A DNA stretch of 64,000 nt. Origin: Hsuehochloa calcarea. Its lineage: Eukaryota > Streptophyta > Magnoliopsida > Poales > Poaceae. Every line of letters starts with the position of its first letter. Positions within the stretch are counted from its first letter, which is position 1. Position numbers and translations under genes: made by a program. Where the stretch lies: NCBI GenBank assembly GCA_036346395.1, contig CM070613.1, positions 23,864,818-23,928,817 of the forward strand. Direction: 5' to 3'. This document shows, one piece after another, positions 22,617-34,160 of the stretch. The notes beneath the pieces were generated by a model. That model made no database searches. It saw only the letters and a list, made by a program, of their open reading frames with translations, and was not told where the DNA came from.

Positions 22617-23640
22617 TCAACCTCCACCTCCACGACCATCACGATATCCACCTCGACCTCGATAATCTCCAATTCGGCCTCTACGACTACCACAACCTCC
22701 ACCTCGACCTCCATACTGTGGAGAAGGACAAGCACGACTCAGATGTTCTCTCATCCCACAGTTGTAGCACTTCCTATCGTCTAGTGTGGTGTATGCAGAT
22801 CTGACCGGATTGTTGCCCCTATTGCTTGTAGTCGAACCTCCTCCTGCACCATCCTGCACCATAGCCGAAATAGCCACCTCCATAGTAGGCAAATTTGCCT
22901 AGTGAAACATGACAACCCTTCTACTCTCAAACTTTGGGTTCAGTCCCTTCAGAAGGTGTTTAACCCATTTGTGTTGCAGCCACACCCTATCAGCCTCAAT
23001 ATCACCAGCACATGTTAACTCCAATGGATCATAGTGATCTAAATCTACCCATAGTTGTTGCAGTTCACTAGCATACTCCTGGATGGTCTTCTCCTCTTGT
23101 TTTAGGGCCTCCACATTGCCCTAGACTTCCACCATCATCATCACATTTCCTATCCCAAAGTATATGATGCTTAGCGTCTTCCACATTGCCGGTGTACTCT
23201 GCATCATCTCCATCATCCGAGCGATGGATGGAGACATCGAAGTTAGCAACTAAGCTACCACTACAGAATTGGTGGTGTTCCACATCCTCCAATCCATGCT
23301 CGCCATGTCTGCAGGCTCAACACAAGTCTCCCGTAGGTAGTGCTCTATCTCATTCGTCCTTAGAATTAGCTGAGCTCTTCTAGACTAACTCAGGTAATTT
23401 TTACTTTCTTCTAACTTTACATCGTTCAGCATCAGCTCCAGCTTTAAGTTAGATGACCCTGCACTAGCCCTCGAACTTATCATACTCATCGCGAAGAGGT
23501 CCTGTAACATGCTTCTTATGTTACCAGCGGGGAAGTAGTATCAACAACTGTCTTCCTTTCTCTTCTACCGCCCTCATTGCGGCTTCTTTCTCCTCCTTCC
23601 TTGCAGCCTCAATTTCCTCAAGGGTCATCTTCTCAAAAAA
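22617..23640 (-). pseudogene. Copia gag with CCHC zinc knuckle
   Basis: Frame 22899-23114 holds KQEEKTIQEYASELQQLW and DLDHYDPLEL, typical of UBN2-type copia Gag. Frame 22617-22892 holds CYNCGMREHLSRAC, a complete CX2CX4HX4C knuckle, within an Arg/Gly-rich tail. Upstream at 23140-23320 are MDWRMWNTTNS and WKTLSIIYFGIGNVMMMV in a second frame. At about 23570-23630 is a charged stretch (EEIEAARKEEKEAAMRAVEEK) that could be a coiled coil. Several frame changes break the gene. Confidence 0.85.
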
Positions 23641-24026
23641 CCAGAGCCATGCCAATTACTGCCATGATATGCCGCGCGTATCTCCCATGATCACGACAAT
23701 TCTTCACGTATCAACGTTCTGCGAACCTGGATGATTGCCTTCACAATTACCCAAATCATGCAAAGCCGCAGCATTAATTCATTTTTTTCGAACAGTGAAC
23801 TATCTCTGTGTGTGTGTGTGTCTTTCTCCGAATCTTTCTTTTCTCTCTTCGGCTTCTTCCTCCACCGACACTTCAGTTATTTTCTCTCTTCGGCTTCTTC
23901 CTCCACCGAACTCCACATCTTTTCTTCTTCCTCCACCGACAGCTTCCCCACCTCGGCGATCCTCCACAAGAGCAGCAACTCGAGAACTCTCCTTTTCTTC
24001 CAATCCCCTTCTTCCTCCTCGAGCAT
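23641..24026 (-). other. Copia leader, first part
   Basis: Sequence between gag and the second solo LTR. On the plus strand it has a GT microsatellite (23808-23822) and repeated CTTCTTCCTCCACCGA units of about 50 bp (about 23850-23940), which on the element's sense strand is a purine-rich repeat. It is continuous with 28035-28245 once the solo LTR is removed. Confidence 0.6.
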
Positions 24027-27000
24027 TGTAACATCCCATTTTTAGTTGATGAATAGTAATTACCTTGGTTTCTAATTTTCATTCGAATTTTCAAATTTTG
24101 GTTTAAATTTCAAAAACTCATAGCTTCTGTTAAGGTCGGGTTTGTGTTTCAAACTTTCTTTCAAATTCTGGATTTCAAAATTTGCTTTGAATTCTCCATT
24201 TTCAAAATCAAAACCCATTCTTTTCTTCTTGGGCCGGGAGAACCCGGCCCACTCTCTCTTCTACCCCTCCCGGCCCAGTCGGCCCGGCCGTTTTCCCAGC
24301 CGGCCCAACCAAGTCGTTTCTCCCCCCAGCCGACCCATCTCGCCCGGCCCGGCCTCTCTCTTCCCCTCCCCTTTTATCCCTCGCCTTGCCCCGCACCGAG
24401 GCCGTCGCCTCCTCGCCTCTCTCTGCCCTCTCCCGACTCCATTGCCCGGGACCTCCCTCCCGCACCCGCCGCCGCCGCACCCACTCGTCCTCTCTGCCCC
24501 GACCAGCCCCGCCTCCTCCGGATCCGCGCCGCTGACTGACTCCGCGCGCCACGCCGACTCCCAGCGCTGTCCGCCGACTCCTGCGACCCAGCGCAGTGGC
24601 TTTTCTTCTCCCCATCTCCGCCGCCCGCCGTTCCGCCGTCTCCACCGGCTTTCCCCTCTCTCCCGGCCATAAAAGGCCGAGCCGCGCCTCTTCCCCTCTT
24701 CGCCTCCCTCTTCTCGGAGCCGCCGCCGCCATCTCCCCTCCCTCTGGTGCCTCTCGGCCCATCCGCCACCGCCAGCTCAGCCCGCTTCGCCCGAGCGCTC
24801 CTCACTTTGCCAGTGGCGCCCCCCCGCCGCCAGATTCATCGCCCCGTCGCCTCCCCAATGCCGCCTCGCTCCCGACGCCGGCCGCCTCCATCGCTCCCCG
24901 CCTCGACCGATCTGACGGTAAGATTCCCGCGCCTCCCTGATGCTCGTGCCCTCCTCCCCTAGCTCTCCCTTTCCTCCGGCCGTCGACGCCACCGGTTGGC
25001 CCAGTCGCCGACCCATTGCCGTCGTCCCTCTCCGGTGCCGCCTGCCGCGCCGCCGCCTCCTTGGCATCTCCTCCTCGCCGGCGTTCCATTTCACTGCCCG
25101 CCGCCCCTCCGGCCCGCCGCCGCAGCACGCCGTGGCAGCTGTGCTGCTCTCCCCCTCTGTCTCTGTCTCTCTATGTGGTGGCCCCGTGCAGAGCAGCATC
25201 AGCAGAGCCCCAGCAGTAGATTTGTGGCAACAATCGCAGTGGATGACAGCTGCAGTGGTTTTGTGTTTGAGCAATTGAATCTTTGTGTAGTTTGGCATTT
25301 GAAAATCGGTGTATTGAAATTGTATATTGATCTTGCGTATTGTTTTTGTTAATGCTGTGTAGGGTAGTCGTGGAGCAGTAATTGCGATTTGTGTACTAAT
25401 GATTTGTGTATTGAAGTTTGTATGGCATTTGTGTATTGTGTTGTTTTGTAATCCTCGGTCGTCAGTAGCTTTCCATTTTGGCGAAACATTTCCAAAATAT
25501 TTATTCTCGTATGATTGTGCTACGACTTGCATTGATTCGATTAACTGTTGTTAATGGTTAACTCGCCGATTGTCAAGTACTAGTAGAATTATCATTTTCG
25601 CTTTTACTTGAGATCCGTCGATTAAGAGCGTAATTTGCAAAATCTAGGAAATCGAAGTTATGCAAATGACCTTCGTAATCGTCTTCACAATCATGTCTAT
25701 TTTTGTTAAAAACATATTTATTCAAATTTCCTGCGTTGTGTAAAATGCTTTGAAATGAATTTGCATTTTCTCAAAATATTTTGGGAAGCTATTCGGGATT
25801 AACATGTTAATCTCGGTATCTTGCTCGAATAATATCTATTATTTTAATAAAAGCTCTTGTTGTAAAATCAGGTCACATTGTGTTGTTATCCGATCGGCAA
25901 ATATCTTGCCCGATCAGCAATATCCAAAGTTGAGTATCCCCGCGGAAGTTCTTTGACTTCGTTTCTCCCTTGTTTTCCCTGGCAGAGTTTTTCAGCCATG
26001 ACCCCTCTCACTCAGTTGGTCGGTTGACTTTGTCAATCATCCCCTCCTCGCTGAACCTTGTCTCTTCAGCTCGTTCATCTCAAAACTTATTTAAAGTGCT
26101 TTGATTATATTTGGTCTTTTGAAAGTTCTTTGGATTTATTTGTTATTCTTGCTTGTATCGTGTAATTAGGAGTCAGAGTCCAGAAGAAGCAGTGACTCAA
26201 GCAGGATCAAGATTCGGATAAAGACGCAGAACCAAAATTCAATACCCCTGGTAGAGAAGGCCCTGAGTAAGATCAAGGTCGCGATAATCTGACCCAAGCG
26301 AGTCAATACTTTGATCATTCTGAGCCTACATTTTACGCAAACTATGTTTATTTAAAATATTAAAGTTGCATGCTTTAATTTTGTAATCAATGATATGTTA
26401 AAGCTTAAGGTAGTTAAATACCCATTTGCTGATTAATTACATATTAAGCCATCATTTGATAATTGAATCCAATATTATTTGTCACCCTAGTAAATATGTG
26501 GTAAATACTAGTATAGGTTGTACTTAAGCGACATGCTAGTCTTGCTTAAGTACCGGGACAATAAATATCCCGATCATCATCCTTTAAACATGAAAATGGT
26601 TTTGGGCAGTCATTAGATGTAGATGACTGATGTGTTGCGTTAATTAGTTTTCCTTCCTAAAACCCTAAAACAACTTGCTAGTACCACATCTGGACGGATG
26701 GAAAGAGTGGCAGACGTAGCACGAGAATGGTTGGTATGTGGTATGAACCGTCCAGATGAATTAAGGACTTAATCTTGTCATGACCTCCTGTGTAAAACAA
26801 GTACAACCGCAAGTATGCAAAGTGCAACTTGGTTTAGTAAAATTATTGAACCCTTAATGTCATCCCACAACTGGTGTTTAGAAGTGTGCAAGCGGCAGGA
26901 CGTATGCTAGCTTGAATGGGACACCGAAAACAGTGAAGTTATCAGCTGCGCTAGTCGTTGTGGTAAGCATCCCGCACAACTTATGGAATTGGCCATAGGG

Positions 27001-28034
27001 GTGAGATGACCGAAGGGGCAAGGTAGTTTGAAACGTTACTGTGACGATCGCTCAACTACATGACTAAGGAATCATGTGGGGTAACGAGTATGATTATCTC
27101 TTGTGGGTACAGTGTACAACCTCTGCAGAGTCTAAACTGTTTAAACAGCCGTGCCTACGGTCAAAGGAGGACATGAGAACTTAACCTGAGTTAGTTCTAT
27201 TTCAAAAACCTTTGTGGGTGGAATGGAAATGTGTTGGGCTCATCTAGCCCTTGTTTTGGATTTTTCCTGGGTAGTCTTACCCAGTGTTGATAATCGGTGG
27301 AAGTAACCGCTATCAAAATTTAAGCATGAGGTGGAGGTAACATCTACTGTTATTTAATATTGCACTTATTCTCTTTAATAAAAATACAAATAGTGTAAAA
27401 TGCTAAGTCATATGACTTTGTAATTATGATAATTGATAATGTTGCTTTAGCAAATAAAAGAACCTGAGCCACCCTTGTTAAGCCTTGCATGTATACTATT
27501 GCATACTTTGTGTTGGATCGCGAGCACGGTAGTTGTGCTCATCCTTGCTCTTTCCCCCAAACCCTCAGAAGCAGGAAATTTTAGAGATTAGGACTACTAC
27601 GAGGAACCAGATATCTGAAGACCCAGGAGTTCTTGAAGCATAGTTTAGTCTATAGTTGTTCTAGTCTCGGCCCAGTCTAGCTGACTCCGCTGGTACTTAT
27701 GTGCATCCTATATTACCTGAGTTTTCGGGTAATATCGGATGTACACAGGTTTCCCCAGTCGCTTGCCTGTGGAGAGATGTACCCTCACCCTTTTTGCTTC
27801 CGTTGTCGCTTCCGCTACTTTTGTGATGTAATCATTTGGCCTGTTAGGCCCTTATTGTAAAACTTGACCTGATGCGGTCTATGTAAACTCTGATGTGTTA
27901 AATTAATGAATGGTATGGTTTTTAAGTCATGTATGAAATGATTCAGTGATGTATCTGTGAGTGCTATCTATTGATCTAGGGAATAGCACAGCGTATTCGC
28001 AGAGGATTCTATATTAGAAAATCCGGGTCCGACA
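24027..28034 (+). mobile_element. Ty3-gypsy solo LTR (4008 bp) inserted in the copia leader
   Basis: Starts TGTAACATCCC and ends GGGTCCGACA, flanked by AGCAT (24022-24026) and GGCAT (28035-28039), a 5-bp target duplication with one mismatch. It is the most complete copy of the LTR family also seen antisense at 1805-9740, 53534-56485 and 62416-64000. Layout: AT-rich start, then CT/GC-rich promoter region (24230-25200), T-rich middle, and a 3' part with the GAGCAC/GTGCTC stem-loop at 27522-27540. Overlapping long open frames in 24.1-25.3 kb are composition artefacts. No internal coding sequence or second LTR accompanies it, so it arose by recombination between two LTRs. Confidence 0.9.
24668..24675 (+). 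promoter_or_regulatory. TATA box of the solo LTR
   Basis: CATAAAAG in a GC-rich setting (CGGC before, GCCGAGC after), in the same relative position as the TATA of the homologous LTR at 8831-8840. Likely LTR core promoter. Confidence 0.55.
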
Positions 28035-28245
28035 GGCATCACAGCAACCGGCTCACAACGGTGGCGGCCCTCGTGCTCCCGAGTAGCGTTGGGCAGCCCG
28101 AGCGGCAGCGGCGGTGGCTGCCTGCACAACGTCGGCGTCGGCGGCCCGCACGCCCGCGAGGCGGTGGATCTGGATGGTGGCGGCAGAGGTGGATCTGGAG
28201 GGCGTCGACCCAAGCGGTGGCGGCAACGGATCTAAGGTAAGTTTA

Positions 28246-28259
28246 GCGCTTTGATACCA
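28246..28259 (-). promoter_or_regulatory. Primer-binding site of the copia element
   Basis: TGGTATCAAAGCGC on the minus strand directly abuts the 5' LTR end. It matches the initiator-methionine tRNA 3' end (TGGTATCAGAGC) with one change, the standard primer for plant copia elements. Confidence 0.88.
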
Positions 28260-28383
28260 TGTTTTTTTATAGAAATTATTGTATGTTGTCCCCGTAGGAT
28301 CCCCCATCATTTATTTATAGTCTAAACATTAAATCCGACTCTAACATAACTCCTTACTAGATCCTAAAACTAACTCCCCAACA
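28260..28383 (-). repeat. Short 5' LTR (124 bp) of the copia element
   Basis: On the minus strand it runs TGTTGGGGAGTT...AAAAAAACA and is immediately followed by the primer-binding site. At 124 bp it is very short for an LTR. A TATAAATAA (minus strand, about 28310-28320) could serve as promoter. No partner LTR exists at the truncated 16.9-kb end. Confidence 0.85.
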
Positions 28384-28876
28384 ATATTCATGTGTCGGCA
28401 ATCAGCATTGTTTGTATGTTTTTCCGACTTGAGATCACAGAAGGCCAACTCGCAATGGTACCTGCCTAATCCACTGCAGTATTCAGTTCTGAAACCAATG
28501 CAAAGAATACAAGCATCACATATTGCATATCAAAATTTTAGAGCTTCAAGTAAATGGGAAACATAGAGCAACTCAGGCTAAACATATAAAATATGGACCA
28601 TCTCATTATGAACAGGAGGATCATACATGTTAGTAACTTCTCATGTGCCTATATTACATGCACGTCCTTCTCTCCTTTCATCCCTCATTTTCCTCAGGCA
28701 TGTGAATACATTACAGACTTTATTTTGATGGCAACAGGCTGCCATTCTTCAGTTACAACACTACTTACGATTCCAGGAATGTGAGGTCAGCGGTAAATTT
28801 CTCCAACTCCATCGATGGCACAAGTAGTGTTTAGATGGATGGGCTAGTCAGCTAGTGGTTCAAATGTGAGAAATGA
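28384..28876. other. Downstream flank of protease gene 2
   Basis: No gene in this stretch. About 28562-28630 is homologous to about 11438-11503 downstream of gene 1 (shared AAATAT, CATT, GAACAGGA/GAGCAGGA and CATACA words in the same order), so the two genes share their 3' flanks as well as their exons. It probably includes the 3' untranslated region of gene 2. Confidence 0.6.
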
Positions 28877-31795
28877 TCATGGCAAGGAAGACATAATAGA
28901 CTTAGCGCTCCTACTGCATGATCCACGGACCCATCCGAGCTGCCCTCTCTCATTGTCATATATCACCATCTGATCCTGCATTGTAATGTCTACAAAACAG
29001 AACATTGCTTGCAATTATTACACAAAGATGCATGATATCCTAATTTCAGAAACTGGATACTGTATGTCTGAACTTTAACTTTGTACCTCCAATTATGCTG
29101 AAATTCAGTTTAGCCGCCGATCCGTCAAGGATGCCCAAGCACACATTCCCATTTTTCTGGCACAAACATATGAAGACATTTTAGCCATCATTTTCAACAA
29201 AAAGATTTGTGGCTCACTGCTGGTAGTTAGTTGAGTTATCAAATATTTACAGTGACAATGAGGTAGTTTTCAGGAGGGATCTCCATGACGGCATTCTTGG
29301 CAAAGCTCAAGAACAGTGACTTGAAGTCCTTCTTCACGTCAAACACAGATTTAAACGCCTTCTGCCCTTTCCAGCACAGAGCCAGACTGGGATCTGACAC
29401 CTGTTTAAGTGATTTGCTGAGACCAGCTTTGAGCTGCAAGATCGCATCTCATTAGTCCACTGTTTCTTCAAACTCATGGCAATTAGAATGTATTATGGTT
29501 GAAATCTACCGCAGAAACAGTCGCTTGGTACGGCTGGGCAGCAAAGTAGGTATAGGTGCTACCACTGTCAAATACCACCTCCATTGGCTTCACGCCTAGC
29601 GAACGTCTATCGAAGTACACTGTTGCTGATCCAGGTGAGTAGTAATTCCTGGAAAAACAATGTTGTGTGACGTGTGAAACCAAATGAAAAGAAAACAAAT
29701 GTTCATAATCAAAAGCAAGCCACATGCATGATCAATATAATGCAACAACAAAACAAACTCCATGGACAATAGTGCTTACCCGGATGTGCTCCGAGCCATG
29801 GGCACCCAAGTTACACGTGAAGTGGGCACGATATCATCCCCGAAGAAGAGGACACCTCCTCCGTTCGTGCTGAGGCAATGGCCAAGGACATTCTTGGTGA
29901 TCCCTAGCTGCTTGAGCTGTGAGAGCAGGCTAACCGATCCCCTCCCAAGCCCAAGCAAGCCGTCTGTCGCCGCTTGCACCGCGCCATTTTTGCCCACTTG
30001 CTGGTCATATCCACAGCTGCACAAACAAAAGTAATCATCAGTAACTAAATCCAGTAGCGCTAATTAGGCAAGGTTTAACTAAGTGGTATACCCAAAGGTG
30101 AGGCTGGGACGGACACTGGATGAATTCCTCAGGGGTAGCGAGATGTTGTCGGTGACAAGCACACCGAGAGAAGATGCACTGTCTGTGTACTTGATTTGAT
30201 AGTCACATTGCTGCGGTGAGGTACACTTCTTATTAGGGCCTTGTCCATTGTGCAGTGCAGTGCAGAGTGAGTTTGCACATGGCACAAGATTATTCTTTGT
30301 TGGCCGGTAGAACGGGTGTGGCACCTGCAACAACCATCAGGAAGGCAACATCAAGCACCAAACCTTGGCCCAAAGATCATACCGATATTGTATTTCATGC
30401 CAAATCTAGGACTAGAATTAAGCGTCAAGTTTTCAGCACCGAACATTGGATTAAGATTGATGCTAAATCCTAGAGCTAAAACAATGCCATGTTTTCTGCA
30501 TCAAGATTCTATTGTTCACATAAAGCAACAGAATTGGAGACATAATAAATTTAGGGCCAAGAACTTCAAAAATATAGGAGCTTAGAGTTCTGACATGAAT
30601 ACCATAGGCGCAAAGTTTTTCGGCTAAACACAATGCCTCCGGTAACCAAGACTAGAACTTTGCAGCAATTCTGAGAAAATTAGTATGTAACATCGAGTTT
30701 ACCTTGTTGCAGCTTTGGCAGGGGGCGTCGCACTGCAGCCAGGTGAGGTCACTGCCGGTGTCGACGTCCAGGAAGTACGGCTTCGCTGGGTCCCCAATGT
30801 TCATTGTAAGATAGTAGTGGCTGCAGAGAAACAGCAAAAAAAATGTCAACTATTGCACAGGACTTGATGTACAAAACCATACCATCTTTACAAGGAAGAT
30901 CAAAACTTGCATGGAACAGGAGGGGATAAAGCAAGAAGAAATTTATTTTTGAACAAGTGGAATTGGATGAACAAAGAGCAAGCAGAACTGTTTCTCTGAA
31001 CAAGTAGGATTAAAGGAGAAAAGAGCAAGCAGAATTTGAGGGACAAAATCAGGAAAAGATTATGGCTTGCACACGAATTTCGATGTACTGAGATCAATCA
31101 CTGCTCATTTTCCCATGCAACAACCTGAAATTGCCTTCAGAAAATCTCTCAAAAAAAGATCTAATTGCAGCATTTCTTGCAGAGAAGTTTACACTGCACA
31201 TGGCAAAAAGATGATACTTTTTTGCCCAAATACAACAGAGCAATCAGAATAATAATCTCTTGCAATAACATTTGGTTAGAATCGAAACAAGACTGATGCT
31301 TTGAGCATTACAAGCATTGAGCAAAACTTCAGAGAATCCGAAAGCCCAAGAAAAAAATCATCGGATTCTTCGCAAAGTCGGGAAAAAAATCGAAGTCTGC
31401 AGGCGACTTGATCATACTAAAGGCCAACGCCCGCAGAGCTACGGAGACGACTACTTGCATTCGCAAGAAACGAAATAAAATCTGCGAATAAACTTGAGAA
31501 TATATTTGCAAAAAAATCAGAGTTTTTGTATCCAAAACACAAAAGAACTCAAATAAACAACAAATTTTATCAATCTTGCCACCAATTTTGCAACCAGGAA
31601 GGCCACTAATCCAGCTTGATCAGGGGAGGAGATCGCATACCCTATGGGGTAGACGTTGCCCTGGAGCTGGAACACGGCGGCGGACGACGACGGCGGAGGC
31701 GTGGACCTCGCCGGCGTTGCGGCGTGCGCTGGAGCAGGCGCGAACGGGAGCAGGAGCAGAAGGGCGAAGATCGGGGCCCACCTGGCAGAAGTCAT
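28877..31795 (-). CDS. Nucellin-like (A1 family) aspartic protease, gene 2
   Basis: The predicted product is a secreted pepsin-fold peptidase of 415 aa. Eight exons (minus strand, 5' to 3') are 31795-31641, 30820-30703, 30324-30092, 30016-29780, 29648-29510, 29433-29251, 29156-29087 and 28989-28877. All introns are GT-AG, the total is 1248 bp and the frame is open to TGA. The signal peptide is Met1 to about Ala25 (core FALLLLLPF), followed by a Pro/Ser-rich linker. DTGS follows FLDV (about residue 71) and DSGS follows EVVF (about 274). LQCDAPCQSCNK, CDYQIKYTD (flap region), CGYDQQVGKN and LLGLGRGS are the family blocks, and the C-terminus has ITMQDQMVIYDNERGQLGW then a Cys-containing tail. 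Sequence is closer to the family consensus than gene 1. The first intron is long (820 bp) but holds no recognisable insertion. Start chosen as the only ATG giving a signal peptide in frame with exon 1. Confidence 0.95.
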
Positions 31796-31871
31796 GGAGG
31801 CGGATCACTAGAGGAGCAGTTTGAACAGCTGTTTTGTGATGGTGTGAGGAAGAAACGCGGGGAAGTGAGGG

Positions 31872-31879
31872 TATTTATA
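31872..31879 (-). promoter_or_regulatory. TATA box of protease gene 2
   Basis: TATAAATA on the minus strand, 77 bp upstream of the start codon, in a context conserved with gene 1. Confidence 0.75.
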
Positions 31880-31959
31880 GGAACTTTTGTTATTAATTGT
31901 TACTTTTTAATTTTTATTTTAAAGTTAACTTCTCGTGAATTTTATTTTCAATTCTAACT

Positions 31960-32165
31960 CTTTGATCATACCACCACCGTGATGTAACAAAACAATATTA
32001 CCATGCTATAAGATAAATCCACTAAAATAGTACTTTTTGTGTCAACTGTTATGCCACAGTGGTGGCGTGATAAAAATTTACCTAGATACGGGCTGATGTG
32101 GTAGTGTTATTTTGTCACACTACGAGTAGTGACGTGACCAAAGAAAATTTTTAAAAGATTAATTA
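31960..32165. mobile_element. MITE-like segment with internal inverted repeats
   Basis: The word CCACCACCGTGATGTAACAAAA near 31970 recurs inverted near 32060 (GTGGTGGCGTGATAAAAA) and in further forms to 32140. It is homologous over about 80 bp to 33500-33575. AT-rich, non-coding. Exact termini and target duplication were not identified. Confidence 0.5.
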
Positions 32166-33479
32166 ATAACAAAAATTCTATTTATAGGGGGAGGAGAACA
32201 CGCTTTCCTGGAAGTTTATTAGATATTTACCTTTTTTTCGTTTTCTTTTCCTATCTTTTTTCTTTATTAGTTTTGGATTTTGTGCGTTGGCTAATTTAGT
32301 GTTGGGTTCTTGTGGGGGTTGGATTTGGATTTTGGATTATTTTTGTGGGCTAAACAAGCATGGTATATCTTTAACGAGTACATCTAATTCGCGAACGTCC
32401 GCGAGATGCACAACCCGTGGACAACTCAAGAAAAAACCATAAAACTTTCAACTCTATTTTAAAAAAGTTTGGACTTCATTTCTAAACTTTTAACTCGTTT
32501 GCAAATACTTTTGACTCGAGAAATAAGAAACTTTGGCCTCTATTTCGAAACTTTCAACTTGATTGCAAACACTGTTTTCTCTTGGAGCCCTTTGCCTTGA
32601 AAAACCAGCCCTAACTTTATATTCTTCTCTTGAAGCCCTTATAAAATGGTTCTACTCCTCTGACAACTTGTTATGTGCTGACATTCTTTCAAGTAAAAGA
32701 GAACTCAGACAAAGTACACTCTTGAACAACAAATTTCTCGATACAACCAGGTGTTTGCAGAGTGCGAAGCACATTGTGAAAGCTCATGAGCAGCACAATT
32801 TGACGCCCATGTGCTAGCATTTACAGTAATCAAACATGTACATGGTAGTTCAACACGAGTGTGACGTATGATAACATATAGGAGCACAATGATACACATT
32901 AGGTCTTTTTCTCCTTTGTCTGGTCTAAAACAAGCAGTTTAGATCAAACGCTACAGTATGCATAAAAATATCAAAATCGTTATGGTGTATTTCGCTACTG
33001 GAGATACTTCACTGCTTCTGTGGTACTGTAGATTTTCTATGGTACAGCAGAGGATCTGAATCCCGGTTGGTTGGTGAGCTGTAACTACTATTGCTCACTC
33101 TAGCAGCCCGCAGTTTTCAACAGATTATCCAACTTGGATGGTCCCGTGTGGATTTACTGGGAAAGAATTCCTTGTGTTCTCTCCGGTGAAGAGAAGACTT
33201 TTCAGACTTTGAGCTGAGACAGTGCTACGTTGCTATCAATCCTAAAATTAAAATTTAAAAGAATTAACTAGACCGCGTTTTGTTGGATGCAACGAGCGCG
33301 TTAAGTAATCGAAGGTTCGGGACTAACTACGGATTACGTACGGTCAGTGTGCGCTGCTCATTTGACGCACTAAATAAAGACGTAGACATTGCTTCCGTGC
33401 AATTATGCCGATTGTCCAAAGTGTTTCTTAATTGTTTACTAACGTCGTTGTTTCCGGAACTTTTTTAATTAATTAACTT

Positions 33480-33695
33480 TATTTTTAATCCTAACCTTTT
33501 TAGCCACACTACCATCGTGGTGTGACAAAATAATATTATCACACCATAAGATAAATATCGAAAAGTACTTTCATAGTATTGTAACTTTATTGAGTTTTAC
33601 AAATACATTACAATAGTAATTAGCGGTCAAAATTGTATTTTTGCTAGTGTGTCAATATCCAAAATGACTTGTTTTGTGATATGAAGGGAGTAATT
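33480..33695. mobile_element. MITE-like segment, second copy
   Basis: Shares CACCATAAGATAAAT and AGTACTTT with the 31.97-kb segment, and ends in AAGGGAGTA near 33692. That ending is characteristic of a common grass MITE end (usually GGAGGGAGTA). The opposite terminus was not found. Confidence 0.45.
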
Positions 33696-33808
33696 AGCTA
33701 GGATAAACCTTTTTAAAACCACATGAAATACTGAAACGTTCTGCATATAAATCTCAATCCTCAACACTTGAGAACTTTGGGCAGATATGTGTACACGTAG
33801 AGAGGGCG

Positions 33809-33834
33809 TATATATATATATATATATATATATA
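33809..33834. repeat. TA dinucleotide microsatellite
   Basis: Thirteen uninterrupted TA units. Confidence 0.95.
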
Positions 33835-34160
33835 AAGAAGAACAGGACATCTCAACGGATGCCCCAGCTCCAATGTTTATTGAAACCGAGTCTCGTAGTT
33901 CTAACTCAACAGACAGCGATTTCATCCCATTTCCTCTCACTTCTTGATCCTGAATAACATCTCCAACATTTTTGGGAAGGGTGTACATGTCCAGTGCATC
34001 TCATCCTTAGGTGCACGTAATCCACGCGTAGCAAAGTAGGAGGAGATCATCGGCAGCTCAGTTTCGGGTAGAATGCTCGTTAATTAGCATGAGATATCAA
34101 TTAAGAATCTCGAGAAAACCGCGTCTCCTGATCAAGCCGCAGCTCTCGGGCGACTCAGGA

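Larger units (their letters stand above)
16912..28383 (-). mobile_element. Antisense Ty1-copia retrotransposon, 3'-truncated and twice invaded
   Basis: Order on the minus strand: 5' LTR (28260-28383), primer-binding site (28246-28259), leader, gag, CCHC knuckle, protease, pre-integrase domain, integrase, reverse transcriptase. The match ends inside reverse transcriptase at about 16912, so the rest of that domain, RNase H and the 3' LTR are missing and no target duplication can be tested. Two gypsy solo LTRs lie within it (18510-21452 and 24027-28034). Without them the copia part is about 4.5 kb. Several frameshifts and stops show that it is dead. The truncated end abuts a zinc-finger gene fragment. 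Confidence 0.88.
31880..34160. other. Intergenic region with MITE-like debris
   Basis: No gene found. Two related MITE-like segments (31960-32165 and 33480-33695) and a TA microsatellite (33809-33834) lie here. The rest (32170-33470) shows only short open frames without recognisable domains. A 75-codon minus-strand frame at 33761-33988 (TLPKNVGDVIQDQEVRGNG) has fairly protein-like composition but no family I recognise, and it runs into the TA microsatellite. Confidence 0.5.

Noticed and set aside
24142..25532. Several 110-251 codon frames on both strands
   Set aside because: They lie in the GC/CT-rich promoter region of a solo LTR and all frames are open through composition. No gene-like motif.
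33809..33834. TA run considered as part of a transposon terminus
   Set aside because: Plain microsatellite; no terminal repeats around it.
33761..33988. 75-codon minus-strand frame (TLPKNVGDVIQDQ...)
   Set aside because: Protein-like start but no recognised family, and it runs into the TA microsatellite. Too little to call a gene.
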